Part shown: positions 58,901 to 64,000 of the stretch, in pieces
How the letters are laid out: the number at the start of each line of letters is the position of its first letter
Position numbering within the stretch: position 1 is the first letter of the stretch
DNA from: Uranotaenia lowii
Lineage: Eukaryota > Arthropoda > Insecta > Diptera > Culicidae
Assembly: GCF_029784155.1 (NCBI RefSeq)
Contig: NC_073693.1
Coordinates: 24,030,002-24,094,001 of the forward strand
Direction of reading: 5' to 3'
DNA length: 64,000 nucleotides
Program-made: the position numbers and the translations under genes
The notes under the pieces: model-generated
The model's input: only the letters and a program-made list of their open reading frames with translations
Told to the model about the DNA's origin: nothing
Databases searched by the model: none

Positions 58901-59950
58901 TGTGTTAATGTGCGCAGTCATCCAATATTGCTAACTCTTATAATTTGGAGATTAAACCAGATAATGCCTCCATTCAAAATTCACAAAACACCCGAAACAC
59001 CCAAATCTAATCGAAGCCCAAATTCGATTCTATTCACAAGGCTCGGCCAGTCAGTCAGTCAACCGATATGGGGGTATTGTTGTTGTATGAAATAATAATA
59101 GATGGAAAAAAAATGTGCGGGAAAATTTCCAAAAGACCGATCGGCGGCCACCAGAAAAACAACAAACAACCATTTCGCGTCACTCTGTTGTGGCCTATTG
59201 CCACATTTTCCTGTCCGTTGTGTGTAGTTATGTCCATTGTTTTGGCATCGGTGATCGGCCGTTTTTTTTTCGTTTGGGGTCCATAAAATTACATTCGCCA
59301 CTCGACTTGCAGCTCTCCTCCAAAAATTAGTGGCCGAAGGAGATGCCAATGGCCGACCTCATGGACATCGGACGACCAAAAGACCAACCAGGGGTCCACC
59401 AGATACGATCCGTTTCGTGGGCTCCGCGCTGTGAGAACCGATCACTGAGGCACTGAGTTGGTCGGGTTGATGCCGACACACCGAGAGTTCAACGAACAGC
59501 CTCCAAAATGCCGAAAAAGTTGGTCAGCAGATGATGATGGCGTTGTCCGAAAGTGAATTTTTGGGCAATACCTGACGAGGGGCCCGGTTTTTTTTCTCTC
59601 TCTCTCGTCGGCGGCTGTGGTCCAGCAAGTAGTGTTGTTGCTCAAGGTCATCTCAGTTACTTTGTATTATGGTAACAGCTCGCTCTGGCACTCTTTTTGG
59701 ACGACCGACGACGTTCCGTGAGTAGGTCGGTGGGTTAAAGACACTATTCGAAAGGGGTAGCACTAAAAAAAACTTAATCAGGTAGGATGGTGAATGGGGT
59801 AAAGTAGGAGCGAGAGGTTTGGCAAAATCGTGAACAACCGTTCGTTTCTGGGGGCTGGATGCGAAATTACCGCTGCTCTCTGCACGCGCGTGGATCACTT
59901 TTAGCAGTGGCGTTGCAGGGTCCTAATGAAATAAACTAACAACTAATCTG
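58901..59950. other. GC-richer unique block
   Basis: About 1 kb of balanced composition with CGGCGGCCACCAG and CGTCGGCGGCTGTGG segments and a (CT)n run near 59,592-59,609. Overlapping open frames on both strands (60-96 codons) have no recognisable domain. It may be regulatory or UTR DNA. Confidence 0.3.
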
Positions 59951-61320
59951 GGTATCATCGTTCTTACTGGGTTTTGAGGATTATTGCGAAACTCGGCGCA
60001 GTATTAACCATTCTTACAATTATCACTAAATATGTTAATCCAAGCAATTTTATATGGTTTTATTAAATCGGATATGAATAGATCTAACACACCTAGAAAC
60101 AAGAACAATGAGCGGATCATAACAAGGAAGGGTCAGGGACCAAAAAAAGCAAGTACAAAATAAGGCCAATACAATATGTTGACAGTACTAAACAGTACTA
60201 GATAATATTCGGCCGGCCAAATACCGTCAAGCCAAATATTCGGCTCACCGAAAAGTTGAGCCAAATAAGCCGAATATTTTTTTTCAACAACAACAGACTT
60301 GTCAAATCTCCCAACTAATGTTGGACAATTTTAAAACATCCAAAAAAAAATGTTGAAAAAGCTACGAAATCATCAAAAATTTATGATTTCCGTAAAACAT
60401 CTTAGTTGTATCCATGTATCTTTCACTGTAAATAGCTTTAAAGTTTGATTATTTTTTGTTCCAAATATTCTTTATATATCTAGACTTGTCCATAAATCCA
60501 ATGAATAATTCGAAAAAGTCAAATCGGACCGGGATTCCCACCTATATTATTTAAAACTTTCCGGATTTTACCCGAGTTCATTCAGATTATTTGCTAAAAA
60601 AAATCAAATATATCATTGAAAATTTTTAGATGTTGCGTCCAAAAATGGTTTTAAGAGTAAATTTAAAAAGGAACATCTATTTTTGTTTGATCTTCAGATA
60701 CAATTTAACCAGTGATGCGATGAAAACTTCAAATTTCAAGTTATTTATTTTCTTTTTCCTCTTGTATATTCGAGAATAATGCCTAGATTCTGTTCAGATT
60801 ACAAATTTTTCAGAAAAATCGTCCAAAGGTCTAGGATCATCATTCTTTTTACAACTATTTTGAAAACATCTTGCTAAAAATCACCATTCGTATCAAATAA
60901 GCAATGTCCTATTTCGACAAGTTCTGTCCCAGATTTCACTGGAACACAATCTCTTTCGTGATAAACTTTCTAGCAGCGACAAGTCATCTGATGCCCTGTC
61001 AGCTATTGGTGACATTTTAAAAATTAAAGAAACCCCTACTTGGAGAAGATCTGATACATCTGGTTGAAAATAATCAACTCCAAAACATGAGGGGCATTAA
61101 GATGGAATAAATAGATGAAAAATAAAATAATCGCTTTTTTATTTTTATTTTAGCCGAATAGTTGAAAAGGCCAATATTCGGTATTGATGTACCTACTATT
61201 CGGTACAAATGTAAAGATAACGATAGAGCATAACTTTACCCATTAATGGAAAGATTCTAAAAATTAATAAATTATTTTTATTGAAACTTATTTTTAATGA
61301 ATAAATTTATCTTTCAAATT
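59951..61320. other. AT-rich region with TATTCGGC motifs
   Basis: ATATTCGGC/GCCGAATAT-type motifs cluster at about 60,207-60,280 and 61,150-61,205, in partly inverted arrangement, which may mark the two ends of a roughly 1-kb MITE. A 60,515-60,670 segment (TTTCCGGATTTTACCCGAG, GATGTTGCGTCCAAAAATGG) resembles the CCGGAC hAT-like family. Boundaries are not defined. Confidence 0.35.
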
Positions 61321-61329
61321 ACTATACCT

Positions 61330-62118
61330 TCAGGATGTTCCGAAAAACATCTTGTTGCAGTAAAGCTTTCTCCATAAAAATATCCATGAATATCCAGAAT
61401 TTTCCAAACGGCGGGCTGGGGCGTGCAAACTCAATTTTCTCTGAGTTCGTTCGATTCGTTCGATATGGACAAAGTGGTAGGGTGCCCAAACTGGTGCCGC
61501 ATACTCCAAGACACTTCGCACCAAAGAGCAGAACACTGTCTTGAGAGCGTATGGGTCCTCAAAGCTCAAAGCATTTCGCAGGAATTCAAAAAAATGAAGG
61601 CTTTAGCTGTTGTTGTCGTTGTTGATGTTGCTGTTGATATGTTGATTAAACGAGAGCTTCTGATCAAAAGCTACTCCAAGATCCTTAATTGTGACAACTC
61701 TTTCGAGCGGAGTGCCACCAAAAGCGTAATCGAAGACCAAAGAGTTTTTGGTTCTAAAAAAGCTGATGCACTTGCACTTATCGGCGTTTACTTCCATTTC
61801 ACGTTTTCCACACCATGCGAGAAGTCCGATAATGCCTTCTTGAAGAGCAGCGCAGTCCACTCTTGAGTCAACGATCCGGTAGATTTTCAAATCATCTGCA
61901 AACAGTAGTTTTGGCGATTGAAGGAAGGTTGCTAAATCGTTTATGAAAATCACGAAGATAAGTGGTCCTATGTGACTACCTTGCGGAACACCATACGGCA
62001 TATTATACATAGTGGAGTGAATTCCACGGTGGTGCTGGGTGGTGCTTAGTTGTTCTTTGCAATTGCCGGAATTGAGCAACTGTAACGTAGTTTCTAGGAC
62101 GACATCCCAGGTATCCAT
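61330..62118 (-). pseudogene. LINE reverse transcriptase fragment
   Basis: On the minus strand a 171-codon frame (62,118 down to 61,603) contains GVPQGSHIGPLIFVIFINDL, then LLFADDLKIYR with the catalytic FADD, then WCGKREMEVNADKCKCISF and IKDLGVAFDQKLSFNQHI. This is the order of RT palm and thumb blocks in Jockey/CR1-type non-LTR retrotransposons. After a TAA stop near 61,603 the same frame continues as FEDPYALKTVF...SVLEYAAPVWAPY, the usual downstream block. Endonuclease and fingers domains are missing, so the copy is truncated at both ends and interrupted. Confidence 0.9.
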
Positions 62119-64000
62119 CTTCTACGGTGGCTTTCCGCTGCAGGATTCTTCCTCCGAACCTAGATCAATGTGGATTTAAGACAAACAATTAGAATCTTTT
62201 TCGGAACCAAAGGACTTTTACGTGATTCAATGTACCTCTGCGCTTGCGCTGTTGTTGTCATCGAAGCGTTCCGGGGTTATCCAAATCTTCAACGATATAA
62301 CTATACGCCAACCCGCCAAAAATACTGAAATTTTTTCCAGACCATTTATCGTATCTTTCAAAAATAATCTCCTATCATTTCAGCGCGTTGTAAAAATAAT
62401 CAACTAATTTTATAACGAGGGACCCGACACGCTTCCGACTTTAAGCAGGTGGCTTAAGCGCCACTTTCGTTTGGAAGACCACCTACCCTGTCTTAGTTTG
62501 CCCAGTTGATGAGTCGCAAGTTTCTTTCGATTCCCTATTTTGAGAATAACGCGGATGGGTCTCAAAAAAAGATTCGTACTTCGGCCGTTTTAAGGCCGCC
62601 CCGAAGACGAGACGAAACTCTGAAGAAATCCGTGGAAAGGGGAGTTAGTTGTTGTTTTGGCCCAAAAACAAACTACCAGGGTTTGTGAACGTGAACAAAA
62701 AGAAGAATAACTTGTAACACCTTTTCCCAATACCTTAATTTATCAAACATTTTAAATTCTCATTTTCTTTGAGACTTATCGGAGCCGACTTTCATTTATG
62801 CGAAAACATTCCATTTATTCTGTTCCTTCTACGGTGTGTCTTTACATTTGTAGTGTGTTAGACCTAACTAAGCTTCTTCTTCTCTCTCAAACTTATTGGT
62901 AGAGCTCGTGGTGGAGTTGGTAGGGGTTTTGTACAATGTAAATGAGTCTGATGTTCGTTTTAAATCGTTTATTGTTTCATATAAAACGGGTCGCAAACAC
63001 GCTCGTTCTAATATAACCATTTTTGGTTCAAAAATAACCATAGTTGACCTTTTTCCGCGTTTTGCTATTTTATGACTTCTCTTACATAATCCACAAAATA
63101 GCTTCTCGGGGAGAAGTTTAAATATGGTTATTTTTTAACCGTACGGAAGAATATCATTTCAGGAAGGAAATGGTCACTTTTCAATCGTATTTTCGAAAGC
63201 AATTTGGTACGATTCGTGAAATTTATCGCCTTTTTTAATATTTTAGCATAGAAAAAAGAATCAAGACTGCATCCTAGCTATGGGCAAACATACTATCAGC
63301 AGCCGAATCATCCGGTAACAGGAGTGAAATTTCTCCATGACCATTGCCGAAACTAAAATTGAAATCAAACTGACGGCGCCGGGTAACGCCGCGAATGATG
63401 ATTCCAAACACGTCAGTGACAGAGCCATAGCTCTAGTGGGATGGCCAATACCTGATTACGTAGTCTGCAAAAGGGCAAAATATTGAGACAAAAGGCTTAA
63501 AATGGTTATTTTTTAACCACGAAATGTTTATAAAAAAATGAGCGTGAATACAAACGGTTTAAAGCGATCGCAGAAACAACATGTTGTTCATAATGGAGTA
63601 TGTACTCACGTTTTCGATAATTTATAAAGGGGTTTTGGGCGGCCATTACCTTATCATTTTGCTGTCCTGCGGTGAACTACTGTGGCTTTGCTGGCATACC
63701 ACGCTAGTAGATGCTCTGCTGCGGTGATTAAAGTGGTTTGCTTTCTGGTCGGCGGATTACGGCGCAGATAGATGAGGTGTTCTCTAACTAGCCGTCGCGG
63801 TCTGCTGTTGGTTGAAAACGACGATGATGATGACCGCAGTTCTCGTTTTCGCGAGAAGACCGCGGTGCCGTCGTTCTGAAGGCGGTATCAATGTTTGACT
63901 AGGGTTTTAGTGTTTGCTAGCTTGCAGCAACGAAGAATGTCCACCTTGACTGGTGTAACCAGCCATGCACCGGTAAACCTGATGTATCGCGGGGATCGGC
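62119..64000. other. Unique sequence, GC-richer toward the window end
   Basis: No gene or repeat is recognised. There is a GC-rich patch at about 62,410-62,690 (TAAGGCCGCCCCGAAGACGA). Near 63,000-63,150 inverted ATAACCAT/ATGGTTATT motifs recur (also at 63,500), a possible MITE end. The last 350 bases are GC-rich, with a hairpin ACCGCAGTTCTCGTTTTCGC / GCGAGAAGACCGCGGT at about 63,832-63,867. Confidence 0.35.

Overview
The window looks like repeat-rich, AT-rich nuclear DNA from an insect, most likely a mosquito or related fly. The evidence is eukaryotic tRNA genes with internal A and B boxes and oligo-T terminators, many non-autonomous DNA transposons with hallmark target-site duplications (TSDs), a tRNA-headed SINE, a decayed LINE reverse transcriptase and a decayed Tc1/mariner transposase. 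The species assignment is inference. I recognise no intact protein-coding gene. The long open frames are almost all artefacts of 9-bp tandem arrays, and the two recognisable protein fragments are transposon pseudogenes.

Layout. 0-16 kb: AT-rich DNA with an old tRNA-like element (about 0.96-1.24 kb), a small hAT MITE (2.4 kb), a degenerate 'CGGCCTAACGACCATT' minisatellite (3.0-3.45 kb), a palindromic element carrying two identical tRNA-like cloverleaves inside a 13-bp TSD (6.1-7.2 kb), a GC-rich LTR-like block (7.5-8.5 kb) and a TTAA-flanked piggyBac-type MITE (13.5-14.2 kb). 16.4-18.4 kb: first 9-bp array (GACAAAAAT). 19.9-20.4 kb: two good tRNA genes, Asn(GTT) and Leu(CAG), on opposite strands, with a possible 39-nt exon between them. 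21.1-24.0 kb: a palindromic element with a 15-bp TSD, split by a transposon of about eleven ~148-bp units ending in (GACA)n. 25-29 kb: Tc1/mariner remnant, a SINE with 21-bp TSD, and hAT-like and TA-flanked MITEs. 30-31.3 kb: nested inverted-repeat elements. 34-39 kb: two cases of a hAT-like element inserted inside another repeat. The second splits another tRNA-carrying palindromic element (12-bp TSD). 41.4-46.0 and 47.5-50.8 kb: two more giant 9-bp arrays. 51-55.5 kb: palindromic MITE, hAT MITE and a 2.57-kb hAT-like element with 8-bp TSD. 61.3-62.1 kb: LINE reverse transcriptase pseudogene. GC-richer blocks near 4-5, 15, 18.7-19, 31.5-33.5, 39.5-40.9, 46.3-47.5, 59 and 62-64 kb hold no repeat I can identify and may be regulatory or untranslated DNA.

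The most unusual signal is a recurring architecture. Three palindromic composite elements (6.1, 21.1/23.1 and 37.3 kb) each have a long left arm, an internal copy of an arm and a right arm, and each is bounded by a 12-15-bp TSD of the kind made by target-primed reverse transcription. Two of them carry paired, oppositely oriented, foldable tRNA-like units, each followed by an oligo-T run. A degenerate minimal relative sits near 1 kb. The second signal is three 9-bp arrays (about 9.8 kb, 15% of the window) sharing a GACAA core. One starts exactly at the end of a dispersed repeat whose other copy in the window lacks the array.
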